Shown one piece after another: positions 17,503 to 25,134 of a DNA stretch of 45,336 nucleotides. The translations under genes were made by a program, and so were the position numbers. Location of the stretch: assembly GCA_028290545.1 (NCBI GenBank), contig JAQGJP010000101.1, forward strand, positions 1-45,336, given 5' to 3'. The notes beneath the pieces were generated by a model. It was not told where the DNA came from and ran no database searches. It saw only the letters and a list, made by a program, of their open reading frames with translations. Within the stretch, counting starts at the first letter, position 1; each line of letters opens with the position of its first letter. This DNA is from Rhizobium sp. Its GTDB lineage: Bacteria > Pseudomonadota > Alphaproteobacteria > Rhizobiales > Rhizobiaceae.

Positions 17503-18057
17503 TTACGAAGCGCCGCCCTTGTTGTCTTCGTTGGCTTCGAAGACCTGTTTCGCATAGGCGTCGAGCACAGCCTCGCAAGTGTTCAGACGTTGCGCCGCCT
17601 CCTCGGCCAGGGATGCGCCATAGAAATCCAGCTTCTTGATCTTCTCCAACCAGCCCTGAAGTTTCCGAAGATCGGTGTCCTCCTCCTCGAGTTCGGCATA
17701 GGTGAACTTCTGGATAGCGACTTCCTTGGCGATCTCCTTTTCGAACTCGTCACAGCGGCCTATGAATTCGCGATAATGCTCATCGCGGTCGGCCCTGAAT
17801 CGCGCGACGACCTTCTCCCCTTGAAGGGGATCGAGCGCCGTCGTCTCGAGCAGCACAGACTCTCCACCCATCTCGGCAACGTCGTTTTCGAGCATTTTCA
17901 GGCGACGCATGTTATCGTCCGTCCTGGGAAGGAGGCAGACCCCATTCTGGAGATAGATCGCGCCCAGGCCCTTGATTTTGCGCCAGAGGGCGACCCGCTT
18001 CGTTGCAGGATCGGCGGGGACCTTGTAGGTCAGGAGAAGCCAGATGTTTTCAACCAT
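17503..18057 (-). CDS. ChrB N-terminal-domain protein
   Basis: The 184-residue soluble protein begins MVENIWLLLTYKVPADPATK and continues KRVALWRKIKGLGAIYLQNGV, the signature of the N-terminal domain of ChrB. ChrB is the chromate-responsive regulator of chrA operons. The second ChrB domain is missing, and a Glu-rich helical C-terminus follows. Short ChrB_N-only proteins exist and their function is not clear to me. No chrA is in the window. It is the first gene of the metal operon running to 13475, and the start at 18057 matches the family. Confidence 0.8.
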   Translation of the reverse strand: MVENIWLLLTYKVPADPATKRVALWRKIKGLGAIYLQNGVCLLPRTDDNMRRLKMLENDVAEMGGESVLLETTALDPLQGEKVVARFRADRDEHYREFIGRCDEFEKEIAKEVAIQKFTYAELEEEDTDLRKLQGWLEKIKKLDFYGASLAEEAAQRLNTCEAVLDAYAKQVFEANEDNKGGAS

Positions 18058-18161
18058 GGTTTGCCAGTATTGTAACGGTCGTTGCAAGTCAATTGCCGCG
18101 ATGGTAGTCACTTGACCAATGTGGCGCCTGGAACTCTACCGATGAATGCGAGACAAAGAAT

Positions 18162-20180
18162 TTGCTCACCTCAGCGCTTTTAGCGATCACCGAGTTCATC
18201 GGTGCACATCCCCATCTCGCCTATCTCGCGGTATTTCTACTGGCCATGTCGGAGTCGCTGCCCGTCGTCGGCGTCGTCTTTCCCGGGACCGCCGCGATCC
18301 TGGCGATCAGCGCCTTGGTCCCGACCGGGGTCGTGACTCTGTGGCCCATTTTGATCGCGACGACGGTGGGCGCGATCGTCGGCGATGGCATATCGTTCTG
18401 GCTCGGCCACCGTTATCACAAGCAGATTCTCGACCTCTGGCCGCTCAATCGCTATCCAGCCGTAGTCCATCGCAGTGAAGCCTTCTTCGCCCGGCATGGC
18501 GACAAGAGCGTCTTCCTGGCGCGGTTTGTGCCTGGTGTCCGCGCGTTCATTCCGCTGTTCGCAGGCATTGCGGGTATGTCCGTATGGCGGTTCTACGTCG
18601 CCAATATTCTCTCTGCAGTGGCGTGGGCAACGTCACATGTGCTTTCGGCGGTCTTTGTCGGAGCCTCGATCAGTCAATTGGGAAGTGCGGCAGCGCCGAT
18701 CGCAATCCTGATTGCCATTGTTGTCCTGGGCTTCTGGATCGTGTTCCGCGGTCTGAGATTGGCGCTGAGCAGAGCCGTTCCCGTTGTCGCCGCCGCACAC
18801 GACAGAATACGCTTGTGGGCAGGCCGCAGTGATAGCCGCGCAGGTCGGGCGATGTCACGGTTGCTCGAAACGCCGAGATCGGAAGTTGTGTGGCCGCTTG
18901 TCTCGATGGTTGTTCTTGTTTCCGCTGCCTGGCTATTCTTCAGAATTCTTGAAGACGTGGTGAGTGGCGATCCGCTTGTGCAGGCGGACGATTCGATCTT
19001 TCAGGGATTGCGGGCACTGAGGACCGAAGTTGGTGATGCGGCCATGATCACCATTACCGAACTCGGCGACACAATAGTCGTGATCCCCGTTGTCACCGCG
19101 GTGTTTCTCTTCCTCGCCTGGAGACGGGCGTGGCGGAGCGCGATCTACTGGCTGGCGGCCGTGGCGGGAGCATCTGCGATCAACAGCATCATCAAGGCCA
19201 CGCTCCACCGCACCCGGCCGGGCGAGTTGGGTTATGCGGGCTGGAGCGAATTCTCCTTTCCGAGTGGGCACAGCACGACCAACATGGTCCTCTATGGCTT
19301 CCTGGCGATCCTGATTGCACGGGAAGTGCGTCCAACCTGGCATATCCCGATCGCGTTCGTCACCTTGCTGTTCGTGCTGTCCATCGCCTTCTCTCGTGTT
19401 TATCTTGGGGCGCACTGGTTTTCCGACGTTGCTGGGGGGCTTTCCTTCGGAACGATATGGCTGACGCTGCTGGGATTCTTTCTGTTGCGCGGGCGATTGG
19501 AAAATGTCGGAGCGAAGTCGCTCGCGACCGTCGCATTCGCCGCCCTTATTTTTGCTAACGGAGTCAATATCTATCGCAATCATGACCGCGATCTGGAACG
19601 TTACGCCGTCCGCCAGATCACACCCGTGATCATGGAACAGGACTGGCTGGACCATGCGTGGCGTGACCGGCCCGCCCGCCGGATCGATTTGACTGGAGAA
19701 ATCGAGGAGCCGTTCACTTTGCAATGGGCGGGTAGCCTGGAAACGCTGGAAGCTCAACTCGCAAAGGATGGCTGGCGACGTCCGACGTCCTGGTATTCGG
19801 GAGGTTTGCTTGCCTGGTTCTCCGGCGATGCAGACGCAGAAACCTTCCCAGTCTTCCCTCTTTTGGCAAGCGGCCGTTCCGCGAGCCTTGTTGTTGTGAA
19901 GAAGAAAAGCTTGTCAGACAATTCCCGCTATGTGCTGAGGCTGTGGGCTGTCGATCGTTATATCGCCGATGGCGGCGTCCAGCCGCTTTGGTTGGGTGCA
20001 GTGGTCGGGGAGAAATTGACTACGCGATTCCATCTGATCACCGTGCCGGAAACCCTGGTAGGCCTGGACGCACCAAGAAACGCGGTCTCGGATGCCTTGG
20101 GCGATGGCACGCTGGTCGAGCGGGAGCAGCCATCTCGATTGTGGGATGGACGGGTGCTTCTTGCCCGGCAAAAGCCCTGA
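18162..20180 (+). CDS. DedA-PAP2-LssY_C fusion membrane protein
   Basis: The 672-residue protein joins three domains. First is a DedA/VTT domain (residues about 10-200; SESLPVVGVVFPGTAAIL, RFVPGVRAFIPLFAG). Second is a PAP2 phosphatase (about 240-440) with an intact KATLHRTRP, FPSGHSTTNM and SRVYLGAHWFSDVAGG. Third is a soluble LssY-like C-terminal domain (about 480-670). Such proteins probably combine lipid flipping (DedA) with lipid-pyrophosphate hydrolysis (PAP2); this is inference from the domains. Only a TTG start (18162) fits the frame. It is transcribed divergently from the chrB-like gene. Confidence 0.88.
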   Translation: MLTSALLAITEFIGAHPHLAYLAVFLLAMSESLPVVGVVFPGTAAILAISALVPTGVVTLWPILIATTVGAIVGDGISFWLGHRYHKQILDLWPLNRYPAVVHRSEAFFARHGDKSVFLARFVPGVRAFIPLFAGIAGMSVWRFYVANILSAVAWATSHVLSAVFVGASISQLGSAAAPIAILIAIVVLGFWIVFRGLRLALSRAVPVVAAAHDRIRLWAGRSDSRAGRAMSRLLETPRSEVVWPLVSMVVLVSAAWLFFRILEDVVSGDPLVQADDSIFQGLRALRTEVGDAAMITITELGDTIVVIPVVTAVFLFLAWRRAWRSAIYWLAAVAGASAINSIIKATLHRTRPGELGYAGWSEFSFPSGHSTTNMVLYGFLAILIAREVRPTWHIPIAFVTLLFVLSIAFSRVYLGAHWFSDVAGGLSFGTIWLTLLGFFLLRGRLENVGAKSLATVAFAALIFANGVNIYRNHDRDLERYAVRQITPVIMEQDWLDHAWRDRPARRIDLTGEIEEPFTLQWAGSLETLEAQLAKDGWRRPTSWYSGGLLAWFSGDADAETFPVFPLLASGRSASLVVVKKKSLSDNSRYVLRLWAVDRYIADGGVQPLWLGAVVGEKLTTRFHLITVPETLVGLDAPRNAVSDALGDGTLVEREQPSRLWDGRVLLARQKP

Positions 20181-20363
20181 GGACGTGACCATCTTCACGC
20201 CACCGCGAACTCAGCAGTTGACTGCGATCATTCGTCTACCCGTCGATCCAGCTTCTGGCTTCGACGAGCCTCGGAAGGCAGATATCTCCAGCAGTTCGCA
20301 CGCTAACCATAACCCCGCATTTCGCTTGCAGTTCCGCATGTGCTCGGGCATCCTCCGAACGTG

Positions 20364-20438
20364 GCCCTCGTAGCTCAATGGAAGAGCAACTGCTTCGTTT
20401 GCAGTCGATCCAGGTTCGATCCCTAGGCAGGGCCTCCA
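20364..20438 (+). tRNA. tRNA-Thr(CGT)-like gene, slightly degenerate
   Basis: A cloverleaf can be drawn by hand. It has a D-arm GCTC/GAGC with an AATGGAA loop, a perfect 5-bp anticodon stem ACTGC/GCAGT with loop TTCGTTT (anticodon CGT, Thr), and a T-arm with loop TTCGATC but one C-A mismatch in its stem. The acceptor is GCCCT/AGGGC with mismatches at the last two pairs. A CCA occurs at 20436-20438. The mismatches suggest a plasmid- or phage-type accessory tRNA or a decaying copy. A tRNA-finding program would decide. Confidence 0.55.
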
Positions 20439-20576
20439 ATAACCTGATTGAGTGGTAAGCAAAGCCCAGGGAAGGGCCGAGCATAAAGCGACTAGCTGAT
20501 GCTTGCAAAAAAATCAGCATTTACTTGGCCGAGGCAGCGGTTCGGCATACCGCCCCTATGGCAAGCAGTGTCAATC
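20439..20576. other. Non-coding stretch between tRNA-like gene and acetyltransferase gene
   Basis: Together with 20181-20363 this forms about 400 bases without a protein gene around the tRNA-like element. I see no convincing open frame, terminator or repeat here apart from an A-run near 20508. Confidence 0.4.
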
Positions 20577-21752
20577 TTATGCATCGCGGTTCCGCAACAT
20601 CCGGGCGATGAGCGGCGCTGCGAACCGTTGCGCAAGGACTTTTGCAACGGGTTGCACCTTCCGCAGATATAAGTCTCGGTAAAGCCTTCCCTTGGGCGTG
20701 AAGGCGACAGCGAGGTTTGAAACGGGCGTTTCTCCGTCGGCGTGCGGCATCTTGTATTGATCCGCAGGTGCCATCATTTCGAAAGTGTGCGTTCCTCGTG
20801 CTGCCGCTGAGATGAATGCGCGATGTACGAGGACGCTGCCGATACCTTCGGCAGGGGTTTCCGGATCGGTCGCAAGGACATGCCCGAACGTGTGGCCCTT
20901 ACAGTCGAATGAAAGTTCGATGCCAATCTCCTTGTCGTCGCAGTTGATCGTAGACACTCTCAACGAGGCATCGGGATCACCTGCGAGGTGCTCGAAGAAA
21001 CGTCCGAACTTCGGATTGCTCACCGTTGGTGACCATATGGATTTACTCAGGAGTGAGCGCTGTTTGAACGATGTTGCTTTCAGTGCCAAAGCAGATGCCT
21101 GTACTCCTGGCGGCAAAGAACTGAAACTGATCTCGCCGAATTCGCCAGCGCGCCGCAGTCGACGACGGTAGTTCGAGCGTTCGCGCGCGGAATACGCAGG
21201 GCCGGGGTCTTCGCCTTCCACACGAAGGCACAGCGTGGCGTAAGGGGCAGTCGTCCAGCCGGGGAGTTCAATAGGACGCATCGCGGCGCAGGAATGAATC
21301 AGTGCGTCCAAACGAATATTGTTACCGACGAACACATCTGCCCGTAGTGTCGAAATCGCGCTCCATCCGGCGTTAAGAAGCAAAGTCCTGTGTTCCAGAT
21401 TGTCGACCAAGACATCGAAAAATTGAGCTGTGGGCGCTCCCATGAGTGTGAGGACGTCGACTCCAAACCTGCGCGTAAGGACCAAGGGCCAAACCATACT
21501 CAGCTGGTTTCCAACCCGCCCGGAAATAATGAACAACCGTGCTTTGTCGTCCAGGTATTGCTCAGCCCAATGGCGCAAGAAGGAGTGCGATTGAAATACG
21601 TGATGCGGCGTGGCTGCACGTTTGTGTAGTTCATCCCATTCCACTCGCAGATCGAAGAAGCTCGAGAGACCCTTCAAGACCTCGATCTCAAACTCCCCTG
21701 GCTCGTTTACAGACCTATCGGTTGATGAAATTTCGTTCGCAAGTGTTGTCAC
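20577..21752 (-). CDS. CelD/BcsL-like GNAT acetyltransferase
   Basis: This is a 391-residue soluble protein. Its N-terminal part (LSSFFDLRVEWDELHKRAAT, FQSHSFLRHWAEQYL) and C-terminal acyltransferase-like half (DASLRVSTINCDDKEIGIEL, IGSVLVHRAFISAAARGTHT) match the CelD-like GNAT proteins. These occur in cellulose or polysaccharide gene clusters of rhizobia. The substrate is unknown. The start is ATG 21752, three bases after the stop of the upstream gene, so it belongs to the three-gene operon from 23241. Confidence 0.82.
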   Translation of the reverse strand: MTTLANEISSTDRSVNEPGEFEIEVLKGLSSFFDLRVEWDELHKRAATPHHVFQSHSFLRHWAEQYLDDKARLFIISGRVGNQLSMVWPLVLTRRFGVDVLTLMGAPTAQFFDVLVDNLEHRTLLLNAGWSAISTLRADVFVGNNIRLDALIHSCAAMRPIELPGWTTAPYATLCLRVEGEDPGPAYSARERSNYRRRLRRAGEFGEISFSSLPPGVQASALALKATSFKQRSLLSKSIWSPTVSNPKFGRFFEHLAGDPDASLRVSTINCDDKEIGIELSFDCKGHTFGHVLATDPETPAEGIGSVLVHRAFISAAARGTHTFEMMAPADQYKMPHADGETPVSNLAVAFTPKGRLYRDLYLRKVQPVAKVLAQRFAAPLIARMLRNRDA

Positions 21753-21755
21753 GCG

Positions 21756-22547
21756 TTAAGTTCCGCGCCAGTGGCTGGCCAGGCGACGGGCACCCTTAAA
21801 CGGGAATCGCGCAAGGTATGCCAGCATGAGTGCCGGATGAAGTGCCGCGAATGGCGCATCCTGCTCGACCATGTGTCGGACCGCGAGAATGGGTATGGGC
21901 GAACGCAACGGTCGAAAGTCCCGGTTCCAAAGCCCTTGGTCTTCGGAGGAGACATGCATCAAGCCGATCATGCGTCCGCGCGCAAGCGAGTATGTCCGGT
22001 GAGCGCGTTGAATTCGTTTCAGCGCGGCAACGCCGGCCTCGCCAGCGAAGCCGGGAAAACCGATGATGACGGTACGAAAATGCTCCATCCCTTTCCGGGA
22101 CGGGATGTCGTTCAACTCGCCAAATGCACGCCTCGCAAGCAAGAAAGCGTCCCGCTCCCGTGAGGCATCTGCAAGCGACACAGCGACGCGAACCGTATCC
22201 AGTTTTGCGGCCTGCTTGGTGAAGGGGCACACGGCTCCTGTCCGACCTAAATCGGCATTGTTCGCCATCAGATATGAATGAATCCACGTTAGGAGAACTG
22301 CCATCTCCGCAGCGCCATCGGAACCAGCTTCAGAAAAAGCAGTTGCTTCTCCTATGTTGAAAAAGCGGACCTCGGTTGCGGAGTTAGACGTGTCCATGAA
22401 CTGATAACCCGTTTGCCTGATTGTTTGTCGCAAAGCCCTCAAGGTTGTACAGCAGACATCTTGCGAATTCGTTTTCGAGCCAGTCACCGATCCAACCAGT
22501 CCAATCAAACTATTCGTGCTCTGTCCGGAATCAGTCGTCTGGGCCAT
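21756..22547 (-). CDS. Unknown protein with GxVCPF motif (possibly DUF6875-like)
   Basis: The product is about 263 residues from ATG 22547, or 213 from the in-frame ATG 22397; neither start has a strong ribosome binding site. The central block LGRTGAVCPFTKQA and the later SEDQGLWNRDFRPLRSP remind me of the poorly known DUF6875 family, but I am not certain. No signal peptide or membrane helix is seen. It overlaps the upstream DUF930 gene by 17 bases if the long start is used. It is followed closely by the acetyltransferase, suggesting a joint unknown pathway. Confidence 0.65.
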   Translation of the reverse strand: MAQTTDSGQSTNSLIGLVGSVTGSKTNSQDVCCTTLRALRQTIRQTGYQFMDTSNSATEVRFFNIGEATAFSEAGSDGAAEMAVLLTWIHSYLMANNADLGRTGAVCPFTKQAAKLDTVRVAVSLADASRERDAFLLARRAFGELNDIPSRKGMEHFRTVIIGFPGFAGEAGVAALKRIQRAHRTYSLARGRMIGLMHVSSEDQGLWNRDFRPLRSPIPILAVRHMVEQDAPFAALHPALMLAYLARFPFKGARRLASHWRGT

Positions 22548-23241
22548 CGTCGGCAGTTAAATTGTGGCTTAGCCATTCGCCTTTCGGAATTTCGGCCTCG
22601 ACGCGAAATTCGAATGACGAGACACTGGCGATGTCAGGCGTCAATGCGCATTTGAATTCCAAATTGTACCGATGTTTCCGGCTTCTGAAAGCAGCGCCGT
22701 TTGCGTCGACGGTACTGGCCGACAGCGCCGGGTCTGACATCGCATAGGCGATCACATATTCCGGTCGAAAACGTTTGTCCCATCGAGCAATCTGCTCCAT
22801 CGCTTCGATATTGCAGAGCTGGATCATTTTCTCTTGTGTCCCCAGCTTCCGCAGTGCTGCTCTCGTCTTTCTGGCTCGGGGTGCTGCCAACATGGTTGCG
22901 GCGTAAAGTTTGGTTGCCTGGACCATCGTGCTCTTCTGGCTCGGAACAGCGAGCTTCGGGCGAGCGGGCAGTAATGCTGTTTCTTTCTGTCGATTTTCCG
23001 CAGGAGGTTTCTTGAGAGCAGTGGGAAGAACCTTCCGCGCGGTGGCGGTGCCCGGGCGAGCAGTTTCGAACTGTTTAGGGGCAACGAGTTCGACCGTGAT
23101 CGTTTCGTCTTCCGTTGGCTCCAAAGGCACTTTGTTGGGTGAGAAAATTAGAATGGCGATCCCGACAATTAGGTGCAGGACAACGGATGCGAAAATGCTC
23201 CGTCGGATGTCCCATCGCGGAGGTCGATCGCTAGCTTTCAT
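22531..23241 (-). CDS. DUF930 protein with TonB-like N-terminal anchor
   Basis: The 236-residue protein has one N-terminal membrane helix (SIFASVVLHLIVGIAILIF) in a TonB-like setting and a basic/proline linker. A C-terminal domain contains KMIQLCNIEAMEQIARWDK and LEFKCALTPD with two Cys, the pattern of DUF930, a domain mostly found in rhizobia. The C-terminal domain is probably periplasmic. The function is unknown. It is the first gene of the operon with the GxVCPF-motif and CelD-like proteins, and lies just beside repeat copy 2. Confidence 0.75.
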   Translation of the reverse strand: MKASDRPPRWDIRRSIFASVVLHLIVGIAILIFSPNKVPLEPTEDETITVELVAPKQFETARPGTATARKVLPTALKKPPAENRQKETALLPARPKLAVPSQKSTMVQATKLYAATMLAAPRARKTRAALRKLGTQEKMIQLCNIEAMEQIARWDKRFRPEYVIAYAMSDPALSASTVDANGAAFRSRKHRYNLEFKCALTPDIASVSSFEFRVEAEIPKGEWLSHNLTADDGPDD

Positions 23242-23263
23242 TCACAGGATGACCACCCAAATA

Positions 23264-23291
23264 AGCGCAATTATGTAGCAAATGCCACACT
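23264..23291 (-). repeat. 28-bp dispersed repeat, copy 2 (inverted)
   Basis: On the minus strand this carries the same core GTGGCATTTGCTACATAA as copies 1 and 3 and matches copy 1 at 24 of 28 positions, with differences only near the ends. It lies between the DUF930 start (23241) and the end of the fic gene (23315). Being inverted relative to copies 1 and 3, it makes an alternating series in which adjacent copies face each other. Confidence 0.85.
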
Positions 23292-23314
23292 TTTACTTCG
23301 AGCCAACTGGGCAA

Positions 23315-24160
23315 TTACCAGTGCTTTGGTTTGATCTCAATATTATCACCGCTAGTGAGATCACCGCTGATGTCTTGGGAATCGCCAATGGCGATCCAAG
23401 TTTTCTCATTGCCATGTACCCTCATCATGAAATCCGTTCCAGCAGAGCCGACGAATCGACCAGAATACGTCTGTCCCGCAGTCGTCGTGGCAATGTAGAG
23501 GTCGTTCCATGGCACTTGGTTTGAGCTTTGGAGGTAACGAATTGCGTTTCTGAGCGCTTCGACGCGTCGTCTGTCTGATATCTCGGAAAATAGTCGAACC
23601 ATCGGGACTTCATCACCCCGCGCTCCGCTTATGCTGACATCCACCATGCGCTCCCGTGTCACAACATCCCAACTGAGAGTGTGTCCATACGTTTGAGCCA
23701 GAAGCGTGAAGAAAAGCCTTTGCGTGCGGCCATTGCCTTCTCGGAACGGATGAATGTTGTTCAGTCCGACAAACAACGGGGCCAAATGTCTGGAAAATTC
23801 TGTACCAGAAAGCTTCGCCAACACGTCGTCTTTCGGCAAGCTGCCCAAAAGCCCAAGTAACTCACCGCGAATATGGACGGGAGCGGTAAAGGTGGTAATC
23901 CCATCATCTGAGCCTTCGTAGGCCCTCTTCGCCAGCGTCGTGATCCTGAGGTGACCCGCCCAAGTATAGACATCGCCGAAAAGTGCGGCGTGGATTTTTT
24001 GCAATTTCGGGAGATCGAAACGACCTTGAGGTGGATTGTCCAGAATCTGAAGCTCTCTGGCTGCGGCTAGACGCGCTTCGACTGCGGCCAGTTCGGATTG
24101 GTCCTGGACATCGAACCTGTTTTTCAGCGTTCCAGTTTCATCAAGATATGGGTCATCCAA
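23315..24160 (-). CDS. Fic-family AMP-transferase toxin (VbhT/Doc-like)
   Basis: The 281-residue Fic protein carries the active-site motif HPFREGNGRTQR at residues 137-148, matching HPFxxGNGRxxR. An N-terminal VbhT-like segment (DPYLDETGTLKNRF, KIHAALFGDVYTWAGHLR) and a flap region (TTFTAPVHI) precede it. VbhT-type Fic toxins AMPylate DNA gyrase and topoisomerase IV. The C-terminal portion (about 200-281, after SEISDRRR) is extra, with no BID domain recognised. Translation probably starts at TTG 24160, overlapping the antitoxin stop by 8 bases. The active site looks intact, so the protein should be toxic without its antitoxin. Confidence 0.9.
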   Translation of the reverse strand: MDDPYLDETGTLKNRFDVQDQSELAAVEARLAAARELQILDNPPQGRFDLPKLQKIHAALFGDVYTWAGHLRITTLAKRAYEGSDDGITTFTAPVHIRGELLGLLGSLPKDDVLAKLSGTEFSRHLAPLFVGLNNIHPFREGNGRTQRLFFTLLAQTYGHTLSWDVVTRERMVDVSISGARGDEVPMVRLFSEISDRRRVEALRNAIRYLQSSNQVPWNDLYIATTTAGQTYSGRFVGSAGTDFMMRVHGNEKTWIAIGDSQDISGDLTSGDNIEIKPKHW

Positions 24161-24389
24161 GCGCTTTCGCTCCGAAAGCGGAAGGCTCGACCCTGGTCTG
24201 CCTTGCCTGCCGGATTTGCTCCTGTACCCAATCTTCTAGTCCCGCAGAGGTAAGACTGCCGTCGGCCCAGTTACGAAGCGTAGTTTGCGTTTCTGCATCA
24301 AGGAAAACACCCTCAATTCTAGCAGATGCGGCGGCATGGGTGACGGCTTCTTCGCGCCTCAATGGTGGGGTCGGTCGTTCATTCAACAC
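24153..24389 (-). CDS. VbhA-like antitoxin of the Fic toxin
   Basis: The 78-residue protein has the inhibitory motif of class I Fic antitoxins, Ser22-ARI-Glu26-Gly27 ((S/T)xxxE(G/N)); the Glu blocks ATP gamma-phosphate binding in the partner Fic. The start is GTG 24389 with GGAG eight bases upstream. It precedes and overlaps the toxin gene, the usual order for vbhA-vbhT. The C-terminus (EPSAFGAKALG) runs into the toxin start. Confidence 0.88.
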   Translation of the reverse strand: MLNERPTPPLRREEAVTHAAASARIEGVFLDAETQTTLRNWADGSLTSAGLEDWVQEQIRQARQTRVEPSAFGAKALG

Positions 24390-24517
24390 TGGTCAATACT
24401 CCGGTCGATTACCGTTTTGTACATCGAATCGGCGCAAATTAGAAGGGCTATCAAGCGCGTCCGGTTCACCTAGTGGCCATCACACGCCCACATGCTACGT
24501 GATCCGGCTCAGTTCTT

Positions 24518-24545
24518 GTGGCATTTGCTACATAAGTCCGCAAAT
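24518..24545 (+). repeat. 28-bp dispersed repeat, copy 3
   Basis: It is identical to copy 1 except for one base (AAGTCC instead of AATTCC). It lies about 130 bases upstream of the antitoxin gene. With inverted copy 2 on the other side, it encloses the complete Fic antitoxin-toxin pair in a cassette of about 1.28 kb. Confidence 0.85.
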
Positions 24546-24711
24546 AAGTGTTTCGAGAATGGGGCAAAATCTCTAGCCCGGCATGGAATAGAGCCAGGAC
24601 CACCAATCCGCAAGCTTTCAGAGCTTCGTTGGCACCCTATCAATTGTCACGGCACTCAAACTTAAAGCCCGATGCAATCACGAGTCATTCCAGAAAATCG
24701 ATCTCCACCTC

Positions 24712-24742
24712 TTGACCTTGCCATCGTTGGAAGCCCCATATC
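24712..24742 (+). promoter_or_regulatory. CueR-type promoter of copZ
   Basis: A -35 TTGACC (24712-24717) is separated by 19 bases from a -10-like CATATC (24737-24742). The over-long 19-bp spacer and the imperfect dyad CTTGCCA ... TTGGAAG within it are the marks of MerR/CueR-activated promoters. It lies 32 bases upstream of the copZ ATG and resembles the copA promoter at 25075. CueR itself is encoded nearby at 27670. Confidence 0.65.
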
Positions 24743-24773
24743 GGGTAAGTCCAAACGACAGGAGAATTTGACA

Positions 24774-24977
24774 ATGTATGAGTTTAACATCCCCGATATG
24801 AGCTGTGGTCACTGTGTAGCGTCCGTGACCAAGGCGATCAAGTCGGCCGACCCTGAAGCGGTCGCCAACATAGACCTGACGAAGCGCAAAGCGACAGTGG
24901 AGAGCAAAACGGACCCAGCGATACTGGGAGCCGCGCTCAAAGATGCAGGCTATTCAACGACTTTCGCCAGAGTGTGA
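24774..24977 (+). CDS. copZ: CopZ-like heavy-metal-associated copper chaperone
   Basis: The 67-residue protein is a single HMA domain with the metal motif MSCGHC (residues 9-14) and the ferredoxin-like beta-alpha-beta pattern. It should carry Cu(I) in the cytoplasm to CopA and CueR. The start at ATG 24774 has a good ribosome binding site (CAGGAG). The gene is monocistronic: a strong terminator follows at 24993 and copA has its own promoter. Confidence 0.92.
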   Translation: MYEFNIPDMSCGHCVASVTKAIKSADPEAVANIDLTKRKATVESKTDPAILGAALKDAGYSTTFARV

Positions 24978-24992
24978 CACTAACGCAAATCC

Positions 24993-25032
24993 AACCCCGC
25001 CGCATGGCCACGGCGGGGTTTCTTATTCTTCG
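24993..25032 (+). terminator. Rho-independent terminator after copZ
   Basis: AACCCCGCCG (24993-25002) and CGGCGGGGTT (25011-25020) form a perfect 10-bp stem with an 8-base loop. A T-rich tail (TTTCTTATTCTT region) follows. It ends the copZ transcript and separates it from copA. Confidence 0.9.
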
Positions 25033-25074
25033 AACAGGTGACCTGAGATTTTTTCCGCCGATCGCATTTTGTCA

Positions 25075-25105
25075 TTGACCTTCCAATGGTGGGAAGGACT
25101 ATCTA
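25075..25105 (+). promoter_or_regulatory. CueR-type promoter of copA
   Basis: A -35 TTGACC (25075-25080), a 19-bp spacer and a -10 TATCTA (25100-25105) are present. Inside lies a near-perfect dyad GACCTTCC-N7-GGAAGGAC (7 of 8 paired positions), the classical CueR operator layout. It lies about 30 bases upstream of the copA start codon. Confidence 0.85.
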
Positions 25106-25134
25106 CATATGCAGTGACCAAAAGGGCCATCCCA

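Noticed and set aside
13462..24545. Reading the 28-bp repeats as a CRISPR array
   Set aside because: There are only three copies, kilobases apart and in opposite orientations, without regular spacers.
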